Shown piece after piece: positions 25,647 to 35,420 of a DNA stretch of 64,000 nucleotides. The stretch is taken from positions 806,001 through 870,000 of the forward strand of contig CCSI01000001.1 in assembly GCA_000756795.1 (NCBI GenBank), written 5' to 3'. Origin of the DNA: Qipengyuania vulgaris (lineage in GTDB: Bacteria > Pseudomonadota > Alphaproteobacteria > Sphingomonadales > Sphingomonadaceae). The number at the start of each line of letters is the position of its first letter. Within the stretch, counting starts at the first letter, position 1. The notes under the pieces were generated by a model. It was given only the letters and a program-made list of their open reading frames with translations. It was not told the DNA's origin and did not search any database. The translations under genes and the position numbers were made by a program.

Positions 25647-27626
25647 CTACTGCTCATAACGAAGAAGGCGCAGAGCGTTGAATACTACCAGAAGAGTGGA
25701 ACCCTCATGCATCACGACAGCGGGTCCGATTCCCAGACCAAATATGGTCGCTGGGACAAGGATCGCGACCACTCCCAGACTGACATAGACATTCTGGCGT
25801 ATGATACTGCGTGATCTGCGCGAAAGACCCACAGCGAAAGGCAGGTGCCGCAGATCGTCGGCCATCAGCGCAACATCAGCGGTTTCAAGCGCGACGTCGG
25901 AACCTGCGGCTCCCATCGCGATACCGACCGTGGCGCGGGCCATCGCTGGAGCATCGTTGACGCCGTCGCCAACCATAGCCACCTTCGCCTCTGTACTCAG
26001 GGCCTCGATTGTCGCGACCTTATCGTCCGGCATCAGGTCGCCCCGTGCTTCGTCGAGTCCTACTTCGGCAGCAATCGCCTGGGCTACGTTGGTGTGATCG
26101 CCGGAGATCATCAGCATGCGCTCAATTCCAAGTTCGCGCAGTGCCGCAAGGGTTTCTTTCGCGCCCTCGCGCGCCGTGTCCATCATGGCGATCACGCCGA
26201 GGTCGCGATTGCCATGGCGAATAACCATGGTCGTGCGGCCTTTCTCGCGAAGCTGCGCAATGGTTTCGGCCACTTCGCTGGTTAGCGGGTTCAAGCCGTC
26301 GTTTCCGAACATCTCCGCTTTGCCGATCCAGACGGTCTCACCCTCAAGTTGTGCCTTTACTCCCCGACCTGTCAGGCTTTCGAGGTTCTCTGCGCTGGGA
26401 ATAGCCGCGTCGTCCAAGCGCGCCTTGCCATCGCGAACCACCGCCTGCGCCAAGGGGTGATCGCTGAGCGCCTCCACCGCGACCGCGACAGAAAGCAATT
26501 CGGTTTCGTCGACGCCTGGAGCAGGAATGACTTCGGTAATCCGAGGTTCGCCTTCGGTAAGCGTCCCGGTCTTGTCGAACGCAATCGCCTTGAGCGTGCC
26601 GAGGTCTTCCAGCGCGGCTCCACCTTTTACCAAGACACCGCCGCGCGCGGCCCGGGCCACACCCGAAAGTACGGCGCTTGGTGTCGCGATAGCGAGTGCG
26701 CAGGGGCTCGCCGCAACCAGCACGGCCATGGAGCGGTAAAAGCTTTCGCTGAATGGCTCATCAATCACTAGCGGCGCGCACAGGAGTGCCACCGCGAGCA
26801 AGAGCACGAGCGGTACGAAGATGCGTTCAAACCTGTCCGTCATCCGCTGCGTTGGCGAGCGCTCGGTCTCTGCTTGCGCTACGAGTTCGGCCACCTTGCT
26901 CAGCGTACTTTCACTGGCCTTGCGCGTTACCTCAACCTCCAGCGCGCCGCTGCCATTGATCGTGCCCGCAAATGCCCTCGATTCAGCCTTGATAGAGGCT
27001 GGCGTAGCGCGCGCGGCGTCACGATCCTCGACTGGCGACTTGTCGACGGGGATGCTCTCTCCAGTGACCGGCGCCTGATTGATGGCCGATTGGCCCTTCA
27101 CGATGAAACCGTCTGCCGGCAACCGCTCGTTGGGACGAACGAGGACGACATCGCCTACGACAAGGTCTTCAACGGAAACATCGACCGGCGAACCGTCGCG
27201 CAGAACAGTCGCGCGTTCGGGCGCGAGTTCCGAAAGCGCGTCAATAGCGCGTTTGGCCCGGCCCATCGCGTAATTCTCGAGCGCATGGCCGAGGCTGAAA
27301 AGAAACAGAAGTAGCGATCCCTCGGCGAACTCACCCAGGATTGCAGCGCCTGTGGCTGCCACGAGCATCAGGGAATCGATCTTGAACTTGCCTGCCAGGG
27401 CGTTTCCAACGGCTTCCTTCAGCGTATAAAAGCCACCGAAGAAATAGGCTGCGATATAGAAGGCGAGAGGAACCCACCCCGGGGATTGATCTGCCAGCTG
27501 CTCGATGCCGAAGCCAATTGCCAGAGTGATCCCGGACAGCAGAGCAAAGATCAGCTCCGTCCACTCGCCGAAAATTCCCCCATGGTCGTGCGAATGAGAA
27601 CCCTCATGATCGTGGTTGTCGGGCAA
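25647..27626 (-). CDS. P1B-4 heavy-metal ATPase (SPC motif; Co/Zn/Cd/Ni export)
   Basis: 659 aa. A His-rich N-terminus (NHDHEGSHSHDHGG) replaces a ferredoxin-like metal domain. The membrane metal motif is SPC (307-309) instead of CPC, and the last helix carries HEGST. Both are the diagnostic pair for the P1B-4 subgroup, which moves Co and other divalent ions. TGES lies near 188 and DKTGT at 351-355. Six membrane helices are predicted. It begins 3 nt after czcA and closes the eight-gene leftward series, complementing CzcCBA by exporting divalent metal from cytoplasm to periplasm. Confidence 0.87.
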   Translation of the reverse strand: MPDNHDHEGSHSHDHGGIFGEWTELIFALLSGITLAIGFGIEQLADQSPGWVPLAFYIAAYFFGGFYTLKEAVGNALAGKFKIDSLMLVAATGAAILGEFAEGSLLLFLFSLGHALENYAMGRAKRAIDALSELAPERATVLRDGSPVDVSVEDLVVGDVVLVRPNERLPADGFIVKGQSAINQAPVTGESIPVDKSPVEDRDAARATPASIKAESRAFAGTINGSGALEVEVTRKASESTLSKVAELVAQAETERSPTQRMTDRFERIFVPLVLLLAVALLCAPLVIDEPFSESFYRSMAVLVAASPCALAIATPSAVLSGVARAARGGVLVKGGAALEDLGTLKAIAFDKTGTLTEGEPRITEVIPAPGVDETELLSVAVAVEALSDHPLAQAVVRDGKARLDDAAIPSAENLESLTGRGVKAQLEGETVWIGKAEMFGNDGLNPLTSEVAETIAQLREKGRTTMVIRHGNRDLGVIAMMDTAREGAKETLAALRELGIERMLMISGDHTNVAQAIAAEVGLDEARGDLMPDDKVATIEALSTEAKVAMVGDGVNDAPAMARATVGIAMGAAGSDVALETADVALMADDLRHLPFAVGLSRRSRSIIRQNVYVSLGVVAILVPATIFGLGIGPAVVMHEGSTLLVVFNALRLLRYEQ

Positions 27627-27629
27627 GGG

Positions 27630-30600
27630 TCAGCCTTTCTCGTTGGGCAATTCGGTTTGCTTCTCGCGCAGTACGAGACCGGCTATCACCGGCAGGACAA
27701 ACAGGGTGAGGGCGGTCGCGGTAATGAGGCCACCGATAACTACTGTAGCCAAAGGACGCTGAACTTCCGCGCCAGTTCCGGTCGCAATAGCCATCGGAAC
27801 GAAGCCCAGGGAGGCAACGAGTGCTGTCATCAGGACCGGACGCAGGCGTGCAATCGCGCCCTCTATGATTGCGTCGAACAGCGCCAGCCCCTCGGCAAGG
27901 CGCTGCTTGATGGCCGTGATCATCACCAGTCCATTGAGCGTCGCGACCCCAGAAAGAGCAATGAAGCCGACCGCAGCAGAAATAGAGAACGGCATCCCGC
28001 GTAATGCGAGAAAGAACACGCCTCCGGCCAAGGCGAGCGGGATTGCGCTGAATACGGCCAATGCCGAAGTCCAGCTGCCCACTGCCATATATAGCAAGAG
28101 CAGAATCACCGCGAAGACGAGCGGGACCACGATAAGCAGTCGCTGCTGCGCCTGTTGCAGGTTCTGGTATTGGCCGCCCCACTCGATAAAGGACCCGGAC
28201 GGAAGCGTGACGCGATCTGAAACCGCGGCTTGGGCTTCGCTTACGAATGACCCAAGATCCCGTTCGCGGACATTCGCAGACACGATCACCAGTCGGCGGC
28301 CCTGCTCCCGTCGCACTTCCGCCAGACCGTCCACTACCCTGAATTCTGCAACGGCGCGTAACGGAACGCTGCCACCGCTCGGCAAGGCAATCGGCAGGAC
28401 ACCCAGCTGATCAAAGTCGTTGCGATTGGCGTCGGACAGCCGGACAACAATGTCGAAGCGACGGTCACCTTCGAAAACCAGTCCGGCGTTGCGACCTCCG
28501 AGAGCGACGGCAACGGTCTGCGCCACGTCTTCGACGGAAAGACCGTAGCGCGCGATCGTGGGACGGTCGAAAGCGATGTCGAGAGTCGGGAAGCCCGACA
28601 CCTGCTGGACTTTGACATCTGCCGCGCCGTCGATCCCTCCAAGAACGGAGGCCACTTGGTTGGCGGCGGTTGTCATGGCGGCAAGATCATCGCCGTATAG
28701 CTTCACGGCGACATCGCCGCGTACCCCGGCGATAAGCTCGTTGAAGCGCAATTCGATCGGCTGGCTGAATTCGTAGAGATTACCAACCAGATCGCCGAGC
28801 GCTTCTTCCATCTCGTTCACCAGTTCGTCCTTCGTGAGCGAAGGATCGGGCCACTCGCTTCGTGGCTTGAGGATGACATAGGCGTCCGAGATATTCGGCG
28901 GCATCGGATCGGTAGCGACCTCTGCTGTTCCGGTGCGAGAAAAGACCAGGTCGACCTGCGGAAACTGCTTAAGACGGCTTTCGACCTGCTTTTGCATATT
29001 GAGCGAACGCTCAAGCGGGGTCGAAGGAATACGCAGCGATTGCACGGCAAGATCCCGCTCATCGAGCTGCGGTGTGAACTCGCTCCCAAGGAATGTGAAG
29101 ACCACCGCTGCGAGTGCGAATACTCCTGCACCCGTCCCGATGACCGGCCACGGGCGAGCAAGCGCCTTGCGAAGCAGCGGCCCGTAGCGCTCTTTGGCCA
29201 GTCGGATCGGCTTCATTTCCGTTTCACTGACCTTCTTGTTCAGCAAGAGCGCTACCATCGCCGGAACGAAGGTAAGCGAAAGGATGAAGGCCGATGCCAG
29301 CGCGAGCATCACGGTAATCGCCATAGGCGAAAACGTTTTACCCTCGACCCCGCTGAAAGTGAGCAAGGGGGCGAAGACAAGCAGGATGATCGCTTGTCCA
29401 TAGACCGTCGGTTTGATCATTTCCTGCGCGGCAAGGCGTGTCTCGACGAGCCGTTCCGACAGGGTGAGCAGGCGGCCCTCATGCTCCTGCCTGGCGGCGA
29501 GACGGGCGATACTGTTCTCGACGATGATGACGGCACCATCGACGATCAGCCCGAAATCGAGCGCACCAAGACTCATGAGATTGCCCGATACGCCCAGCCG
29601 GTTCATCCCGATGGCTGCCATCAGCATCGAAAGCGGGATCACCAGTGCGGCTATGATCGCGGCACGAATATTGCCGAGCAGCAGAAACAGGATCACGATG
29701 ACCAGCAGCGCACCCTCGGTCAGGTTGTTGCGAACCGTCCTGATCGTCGCATCCACCAGGGTGGAACGATTGTAGACGATTTCCGCCGTAACTCCGAATG
29801 GCAGAGACCCACGCACCTCTTCCAGTCGCTCGGCCGCACCGGCTGCGACCGTGCGGCTATTTTCGCCCGCACGCATCAACACTGTGCCGATGACTGCCTC
29901 TTCGCCGTTGAGCGAACCTGCGCCTGTTCGCAGATCACCGCCGACTTCAACCGTGGAAATATCGGCAACGCGAATAGGAATGCCTTCGCGCGTCGCGACA
30001 ACGGCCTGTTCGATATCTTCTACGGTGCCCAGGCGAGCATCTACCCTGGCTAGCAGGGCCTCCCCAGCCCGCTCGACAAAGTTGGCACCTTCGGCCTGGT
30101 TTGCGGCTTCAAGCGCCGCGATGACCTGCTCGATTGAAACGCCATATCCCGCGAGGCGATCTGGATCGGGATGCACGAGGTACTGCTTTTCGTAACCACC
30201 AATTGTGTCGACGCCAGCAACGCCATCGGTCGATCGCATGAGCGGTGCGACAATCCAGTCCTGAACCGTTCGCAGGTATGCCGCTCTCGCTACCTCGGTA
30301 TCCAGCACCTCACCGTTATCGGTGACGAAGCTTCCATCGGGTTGCCATCCCATCGGTCCGCCGCTCGGGGCATCTTCGCCGTAGGATCGGTCGAACTCGA
30401 TGGTATACATCAGGACTTCGCCGAGCCCGGTCGAGATTGGCCCCATCGAAGGCTCGGCACCGTCAGGCAGCGAGGCGGCAAGCGTTGCTAGCCTTTCTTC
30501 CACCTGCGTCCGCGCGAAATAGAGGTCGGTGCCCTCCTCGAAAATCGCGGTTACCTGGCTGAACCCGTTGCGAGAGATCGAGCGAGTCATTTCCAGCCCT

Positions 30601-30884
30601 TCGATGCCCGCCATGCCGGTTTCGACCGGGAAGGTGACCTGCGTTTCGATTTGCGAAGGAGAAAGTGCCGGAGCCTCGGTGTTGATCTGCACCTGCACAT
30701 TGGTGATATCAGGCACCGCATCGATTGGCAGACGCGCGAGGTTGAATGCACCCCAGATCGCGACGCCGAGAGCGATAAGCACAACTGCCCAGCGGAAGCG
30801 AACCGAGAGATCAAGGATCGAACCGATCATTCCTGATCGATGCTGGTTCTCTGGCCCGAGCGGAGTTGAGGTATCAATGGCCAT
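27630..30884 (-). CDS. czcA: heavy-metal RND efflux pump, CzcA type
   Basis: 1084 aa HME-RND inner-membrane pump. It has two large periplasmic loops and 12 membrane helices. The fourth helix carries LGALDFGLIVDGAVIIVEN-type sequence, matching the DFG-x-x-x-DGA motif of divalent-metal (Zn/Co/Cd/Ni) pumps rather than the monovalent CusA type. With CzcB and CzcC it expels periplasmic metal across the outer membrane using the proton gradient. The start overlaps the czcB stop by 11 nt. Confidence 0.92.
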   Translation of the reverse strand: MAIDTSTPLGPENQHRSGMIGSILDLSVRFRWAVVLIALGVAIWGAFNLARLPIDAVPDITNVQVQINTEAPALSPSQIETQVTFPVETGMAGIEGLEMTRSISRNGFSQVTAIFEEGTDLYFARTQVEERLATLAASLPDGAEPSMGPISTGLGEVLMYTIEFDRSYGEDAPSGGPMGWQPDGSFVTDNGEVLDTEVARAAYLRTVQDWIVAPLMRSTDGVAGVDTIGGYEKQYLVHPDPDRLAGYGVSIEQVIAALEAANQAEGANFVERAGEALLARVDARLGTVEDIEQAVVATREGIPIRVADISTVEVGGDLRTGAGSLNGEEAVIGTVLMRAGENSRTVAAGAAERLEEVRGSLPFGVTAEIVYNRSTLVDATIRTVRNNLTEGALLVIVILFLLLGNIRAAIIAALVIPLSMLMAAIGMNRLGVSGNLMSLGALDFGLIVDGAVIIVENSIARLAARQEHEGRLLTLSERLVETRLAAQEMIKPTVYGQAIILLVFAPLLTFSGVEGKTFSPMAITVMLALASAFILSLTFVPAMVALLLNKKVSETEMKPIRLAKERYGPLLRKALARPWPVIGTGAGVFALAAVVFTFLGSEFTPQLDERDLAVQSLRIPSTPLERSLNMQKQVESRLKQFPQVDLVFSRTGTAEVATDPMPPNISDAYVILKPRSEWPDPSLTKDELVNEMEEALGDLVGNLYEFSQPIELRFNELIAGVRGDVAVKLYGDDLAAMTTAANQVASVLGGIDGAADVKVQQVSGFPTLDIAFDRPTIARYGLSVEDVAQTVAVALGGRNAGLVFEGDRRFDIVVRLSDANRNDFDQLGVLPIALPSGGSVPLRAVAEFRVVDGLAEVRREQGRRLVIVSANVRERDLGSFVSEAQAAVSDRVTLPSGSFIEWGGQYQNLQQAQQRLLIVVPLVFAVILLLLYMAVGSWTSALAVFSAIPLALAGGVFFLALRGMPFSISAAVGFIALSGVATLNGLVMITAIKQRLAEGLALFDAIIEGAIARLRPVLMTALVASLGFVPMAIATGTGAEVQRPLATVVIGGLITATALTLFVLPVIAGLVLREKQTELPNEKG

Positions 30885-32022
30885 GCTCGGCTTCCTCCTT
30901 TCCGAGCTCGGCCTTCAGAAGAAAGGCATTGCGCGTTGCGATCTGCTGACCTTCGCGCAGACCCGACCTTATCTCTATACGCCCCGCTGACCTTGCACCG
31001 GTCGTCACCGGCATAGCCTGAAAACCGCTTGCCATGCGGACAAAGACGACCTCGCGCCCTTCCACCATCTGCACAGCATCTTCGGGTACCGAGATTGTCG
31101 CGGCATCGGCTTCACCCGATGGGCGTATCCTTGCCTGCAAGAATGCTCCCGGTCGGAGATCAGGTGCGCCCCGAGCGAGCGATATTACGGCAGTGGCACT
31201 ACGGTTTTCGGGGTCAAGTGCGGGCGTGACCGAACGCACGCGCCCGCCGACCTCGCGGCCCTGCCCCAATTCGAGACTAGCCTCGTCCCCGGGTCTGATC
31301 CTCGCTGCATCATTTGCAGGAAGTGCGACCTGGACCTGCAATCCGCTGCCGTTGACGACCTGGAACAGCTCATCGCCGGCGGCCACATAGGCTCCCAGAA
31401 CAATCGGGGCGCTGGTGACCTGCCCGGCAATTGGGCTGGTGACGGCGAGAGAGCGTCCATCGCCGCTCAATCCTGCCGCCGCGGCCGCCGCCTGAGCGCG
31501 AGACAATTCGGCTTGTGCAACCCGAAGATTGGCCTGCGCCGCTTCGAGGTCCTGCCGCGCGGTGACGTTCGCCTCGAAGAGTCGGCGCTCCCGCTCATAG
31601 AGTGCCGACAACTCATTGACGCGAGCGCGCGCTGTTGCGACCTGCGATGCGAGCCCCGCTGCATCGGCGCTTTCGATCCTTGCGATTGCCTCTCCTTGCC
31701 GCACGTAATCGCCGAGGGTCTTGTTGACGCTGCGGACAACCCCGGAAGCACGCGCGTCGATACGAGCGCTCGCGTTGGGTGCAGCGGCGACGGTTGCCGG
31801 GAAAACGAGTTCGGTGACAGAGCCAGTCCGGACCGTTTCGATGCCGATCGAAGAGGCTTCGATTTGCCTTTGATCGATCTGCACGATGCCTTCGAGCGTG
31901 CGGGTTTCTTCGCCGTGTTCTTCTTCGCCGTGTTCTTCTGAAGCTGTGGGCCAGAAAGCCCAAATCGCGATAACAGCCAGAACAAGAAGGCCAATGGATG
32001 CGAGTAAGTAGCTACGTTTCAT
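30874..32022 (-). CDS. czcB: RND periplasmic adaptor, CzcB type
   Basis: 382 aa. A membrane anchor (YLLASIGLLVLAVIAIWAFW) is followed by a short acidic/His segment (EEHGEEEHGEE) common in metal adaptors. A barrel-sandwich lipoyl-type domain, a coiled-coil hairpin (ARVNELSALYERERRLFEANVTARQDLEA) and a beta-barrel domain follow. The ATG at 32022 has GAGGA 8 nt upstream. A GTG at 32037 overlaps the czcC stop (GTGA) and is a possible coupled start. It links CzcA to CzcC in the periplasm. Confidence 0.88.
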   Translation of the reverse strand: MKRSYLLASIGLLVLAVIAIWAFWPTASEEHGEEEHGEETRTLEGIVQIDQRQIEASSIGIETVRTGSVTELVFPATVAAAPNASARIDARASGVVRSVNKTLGDYVRQGEAIARIESADAAGLASQVATARARVNELSALYERERRLFEANVTARQDLEAAQANLRVAQAELSRAQAAAAAAGLSGDGRSLAVTSPIAGQVTSAPIVLGAYVAAGDELFQVVNGSGLQVQVALPANDAARIRPGDEASLELGQGREVGGRVRSVTPALDPENRSATAVISLARGAPDLRPGAFLQARIRPSGEADAATISVPEDAVQMVEGREVVFVRMASGFQAMPVTTGARSAGRIEIRSGLREGQQIATRNAFLLKAELGKEEAEHGH

Positions 32023-32033
32023 GACTGTGATCC

Positions 32034-33272
32034 TCACTCTGCCGCTAGCCAGATCAGGCGCGCGGCAAGGGTGGCCCGCGTCTCTTCTGCTTCGATCAGG
32101 TTTTCACAGATGGCATCGCGCGCCTCGGCGGCAGCCAGGACTTCAATCAGGGGGAAGCGTCCGTTGCGATAGCCGATCTCGATCAATCTGAGCGCCTCCT
32201 CGGCTTGCGGCAGGCTCGCGCGCGACAAGGTTTCGACCCTCGTTTCGGCAGAAAGATAAAGCGTTCGAGTGCGCTCGAACTCCAATCGATAATCGGCTTC
32301 GACAATCGCTTCCTGCGCCTGCGCAGCGCGCGCCTGCGCTTCGGCGGCAGCGATATTGCCCTGGTTGCGGTTGCCGAAAGGAAGCGGGATCGTAACACCG
32401 ACAATGAAGGCCTGGTCGCTACTCTCCTCGAAGCGCCGCACACCCGCCATGACCGTCGGGTCCGGCACGCCAAGCGAGCGTTCGCGAGCGATTTCTGCTT
32501 GCGCGAGTGCGGTGCGAGAACCGGCCAATCGCAACGGCAGCGGATCAGATGCATCATTGTCAGCAACAGGAGGGCTTATGTCGGGGAAAGAAGACGCGAC
32601 ACGCCAAGGTACTTCTGTGGGCACCCACAGCGCAGTGAGACCTTGCGTCGAAGCAATCTCGTCAGCTTCAGCAGCCTGCAATTGCGCTTCCGCTTCGGCA
32701 AGCGATGCCTGGGCTCGCATGGCGCGTAGAGGAGGCTCGCGCCCAACCTCGACCAGCACGGTTGCGATACGCGCAAGTTCGCGATTGCGCTCTACGATTT
32801 CACGCGCGAGTTCGACGCGTTGCCCAGCGGCGACTGCCGCAATGTAGCGCTCCCTCACGGCCAGCGCGAGTTCAGCGGTCGACATATCCCGGCGAACCCC
32901 CGCGATCCTCGCCGATGCTTCCGCGCTTCCGATGCGCGCGCGGCGCTTGCCGCCGAGCTCGATCTGCTGTGCAAAGCCCAGCGTGTACTCGCTCGATCGG
33001 AGACCGGAAAACGTTCCTGTTCCCGCGATATTCTCCGCCTCGAAGCTCAGTTCCGGATTGGGTCGCAGCCGCGCCTGCTCAATTGCTGCGCGCGCTGCCT
33101 CCTCCTCCGCCTGAGGTCCGTAAACCCTCGGATTGGCAGACGCAGCTTCTCCCGCGCCGCTGCCAACGCCCGCGCGTTCAAGCGCATCGTCGAGCGTGAT
33201 CGTGTCTTGTGCCCATGTTTGCGAACCAATGGACGCGGCCATCAGTGCAGCGGCCAGTGCAATGCACCGCAT
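32034..33272 (-). CDS. czcC: outer-membrane efflux channel, CzcC/TolC family
   Basis: 412 aa with a signal peptide (cleavage after TWA). Two repeated TolC-type segments rich in Ala, Glu and Arg follow, with the typical phrases RLRPNPELSFEAENI and IPLPFGNRNQGNIAAAEAQA. It forms the trimeric outer-membrane exit of the CzcCBA pump. The stop overlaps the alternative GTG start of czcB. It lies 62 nt downstream of the small CzcI-like gene. Confidence 0.9.
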   Translation of the reverse strand: MRCIALAAALMAASIGSQTWAQDTITLDDALERAGVGSGAGEAASANPRVYGPQAEEEAARAAIEQARLRPNPELSFEAENIAGTGTFSGLRSSEYTLGFAQQIELGGKRRARIGSAEASARIAGVRRDMSTAELALAVRERYIAAVAAGQRVELAREIVERNRELARIATVLVEVGREPPLRAMRAQASLAEAEAQLQAAEADEIASTQGLTALWVPTEVPWRVASSFPDISPPVADNDASDPLPLRLAGSRTALAQAEIARERSLGVPDPTVMAGVRRFEESSDQAFIVGVTIPLPFGNRNQGNIAAAEAQARAAQAQEAIVEADYRLEFERTRTLYLSAETRVETLSRASLPQAEEALRLIEIGYRNGRFPLIEVLAAAEARDAICENLIEAEETRATLAARLIWLAAE

Positions 33273-33334
33273 TTCGTATCTCCTGACTGAAACCGGGTGA
33301 ACGGGATTGCGCTCACCTCAGAAAAAAGTTTCGG

Positions 33335-33679
33335 TCAGGCCTTGGGTGGTTGCTTGGGTACGGACGGCATGCGCGACGCCAGTGGTGCTACACGCAGCGG
33401 CCGCTTCAACGGTTCTCGATGCAAGAATGCATTCGATGCGAGATTGCCGGTTTCGCTAAGATTGAAACTGCAGTTGTGATGGTGGCCACCCGTATGACCC
33501 TGTTGGGTCTGGCTGTCATCCGGGAAGTCGGCATCGAAGTGTTCCGCGCCATGCGCGTAGACGTGGTCCGCGGCGTGGGCAAACGTCTCGCCTTGTTCTG
33601 CATGCACATCGGGCAGCATCAGGAGATTGCTGAAAAGCAGTGCGACAAGCGCGAGAAAAGGCATGACTAAGCGTCGCAT
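33335..33679 (-). CDS. small secreted His-rich protein, CzcI-like
   Basis: 114 aa with an N-terminal hydrophobic signal (FLALVALLFSNLLMLPDVHA). The mature part has spaced histidines and the cluster HTGGHHHNCSFN. CzcI-type proteins upstream of czcCBA have the same size and His/Cys pattern and are thought to modulate metal sensing, but the similarity here is by composition and position only. A second ATG six codons in is possible. Confidence 0.55.
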   Translation of the reverse strand: MRRLVMPFLALVALLFSNLLMLPDVHAEQGETFAHAADHVYAHGAEHFDADFPDDSQTQQGHTGGHHHNCSFNLSETGNLASNAFLHREPLKRPLRVAPLASRMPSVPKQPPKA

Positions 33680-33750
33680 TTCTGCGGTGTTTTTAGGGTT
33701 TCAGCGCGCATGGTGCAAGGAGCTATTCTGGAAAGGTCGTTTGAGGCCGC

Positions 33751-34410
33751 TCACGCCTTTTCGCCTACAAATTCATAGGCACAGCCGAACAGAAACTCGC
33801 GGAAATGAACTTCACGAAGATATTCGCGCGCGGGTTTCCACGGTTGAAACTCTTCATATTCGCGCGACACGCCAAACGATTTAGTCAGAAGGATGCCGAT
33901 ATCGATCAGCCAGCGCGGCCAGCTTTCGGGGTGTTTGAGCCCAAGTAAGGCCAATCGCCCGCCTCGCGGCAGCGCGCTGACCGCCTTCGCGATGATCTCG
34001 GCATAATCGGGAGGCATTTCGAGGCCGAAGGTGCTCACAACGCCCTGAATATCTTGGGGAAATGCAAATGCCCCCACATCTGACTTGATGAAGTCGACGT
34101 TACCGGCGCCGAGTTGCGTTGCTCTTGCGCGTCCCTTTTCGAGCATGCCTTGCGAGAGATCGACTAACATCACACGTCCATGCGAACCGACCTGGTTGAG
34201 CAGGAACGGGAGATTGGCCCCTGTACCAGCGCACAGATCGACCACATGGTCTCCCGGCTGTAGCTCCAATCGCGCAATCAGATTGCGCCGCCAACGGTTG
34301 AGTCCGGCCCAGCGGAACCCGGCCAACAATAGGTCGTAGCTGCCAGCGTTCTTGTCATAGAGGCGTTCGACCTCTGAATTCGATAAAATGCCCACGCGGT
34401 TATCCGACAT
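33751..34410 (-). CDS. class I SAM-dependent methyltransferase (UbiE-like)
   Basis: 219 aa. SAM-binding motif I is VVDLCAGTGANLPFL near residue 55, followed by MLVDLSQGMLEKG, FIKSDVGAF and an ALPRGGRLALLG strand. The sequence resembles UbiE/arsM-like methyltransferases but lacks the triad cysteines of ArsM. The substrate is unknown. The start at 34410 was chosen because the conserved SNSEVERLYDKNAGSYD segment follows. It overlaps the DUF3703 stop by 11 nt, so it is coupled to the CDF transporter unit. Confidence 0.75.
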   Translation of the reverse strand: MSDNRVGILSNSEVERLYDKNAGSYDLLLAGFRWAGLNRWRRNLIARLELQPGDHVVDLCAGTGANLPFLLNQVGSHGRVMLVDLSQGMLEKGRARATQLGAGNVDFIKSDVGAFAFPQDIQGVVSTFGLEMPPDYAEIIAKAVSALPRGGRLALLGLKHPESWPRWLIDIGILLTKSFGVSREYEEFQPWKPAREYLREVHFREFLFGCAYEFVGEKA

Positions 34411-34774
34411 CTGTCTCGGCAGACCGTGATAGCCTCTCCGCGAGGTCATCCGGATAGGGCATCTCGGCGAATGCACTCACGTTGGCGCGGCCTGTGTTGC
34501 CCAGAGGAAGTCTGCCGGTGACATTCCCGATTGGCGCAAGGATCAGTCGAAAGACTTGCCCAGCCACTTCACGCAAGTCGCGCTGGCCTACGGCAAGCGA
34601 CAGCATCTTCCAGTGCGACAGACAATGCGCCCACAGGCGGGTCTGGGCCAGGATGTGAGCGCGCTCCAGATGATGCCAAGCCAGGTCGATTTGATCCGCT
34701 TCAACAGCCTTTTGTGCTGCGCGATATTCCCGAGCAAGAAGGTCTGCGAGACTATCGGGAGCCAAGTCAGCCAT
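34400..34774 (-). CDS. DUF3703 family protein
   Basis: 124 aa, soluble and helical. It has the DUF3703 features EYRAAQKAVEADQIDLAWHHLERAHILAQ and LWAHCLSHWKML followed by a Gly/Pro segment (RLPLGNTGRANVSAF). Its His and Cys residues (HHLERAH, HCLSH) could bind metal. Members recur next to CDF transporters and MerR regulators in metal islands. No function is known. It overlaps both neighbours. Confidence 0.75.
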   Translation of the reverse strand: MADLAPDSLADLLAREYRAAQKAVEADQIDLAWHHLERAHILAQTRLWAHCLSHWKMLSLAVGQRDLREVAGQVFRLILAPIGNVTGRLPLGNTGRANVSAFAEMPYPDDLAERLSRSAETDVG

Positions 34775-35387
34775 GAGCCAATTCAATTCGCGCTTGTTTG
34801 AAAACTTCCAAGCTGCCCCAGATGGCAAGGCCTGCCATTATGCCGGCAACCAAAAGATCGGGCCAAGCTTGTCCGGTCCCCAGCACGCCGAGTGCTGCTG
34901 CCAGGACGGCCACGTTTCCGATCGCATCGTTGCGCGAGCAGATCCAGACCGAGCGCATATTCGCGTCGCCCTCGCGATAGCGGAACAGCATCAGCGCCAC
35001 AGATACGTTCACGGCCAAAGCCATAACGCCGATGACTCCCATGGTCGCGGGCTCCGGACTTGAACCTACAGCGATTCCGTAAACCGCATAGCCAATCACC
35101 CACAGGCCGAAAGCGAGCATGGTCGCCGCTTTAAGCATTGCCGCTTTAGCCCGCCAGGAAAGGGCAAGTCCGGCCACGCCGAGACTAATCGCATAGTTCG
35201 CTGCATCGCCAAAGAAGTCGAGCGCGTCGGCCTGCAATGCCCGTGAATCTGCAGCGAGCCCCGCAATAATCTCGACAAGAAACATCGCGGCATTGGCGAT
35301 AAGCGCAACCCACAAAATCAGACGCCAGCGCGTATTGTTATGCGCACCACCATTCGGATCCGGTGTTCCGCAGCAGGACGAACTCAT
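34767..35387 (-). CDS. cation diffusion facilitator (small CzcD-like transporter)
   Basis: 206 aa with about six membrane helices. The paired metal motif of CDF proteins is seen in helix 2 (DALDFFGDAANYA) and helix 5 (SRNDAIGNVAV). The C-terminal cytoplasmic domain is missing, as in the short CDF forms found in such islands. The N-terminus MSSSCCGTPD carries a Cys pair. The start at 35387 follows AAGGAAA. It is the first gene after the MerR-controlled promoter and should export Zn/Cd-type ions to the periplasm. Confidence 0.82.
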   Translation of the reverse strand: MSSSCCGTPDPNGGAHNNTRWRLILWVALIANAAMFLVEIIAGLAADSRALQADALDFFGDAANYAISLGVAGLALSWRAKAAMLKAATMLAFGLWVIGYAVYGIAVGSSPEPATMGVIGVMALAVNVSVALMLFRYREGDANMRSVWICSRNDAIGNVAVLAAALGVLGTGQAWPDLLVAGIMAGLAIWGSLEVFKQARIELAHG

Positions 35388-35420
35388 TTCGATTTCCTTG
35401 CAACGTTCGAGTCGCAACTA

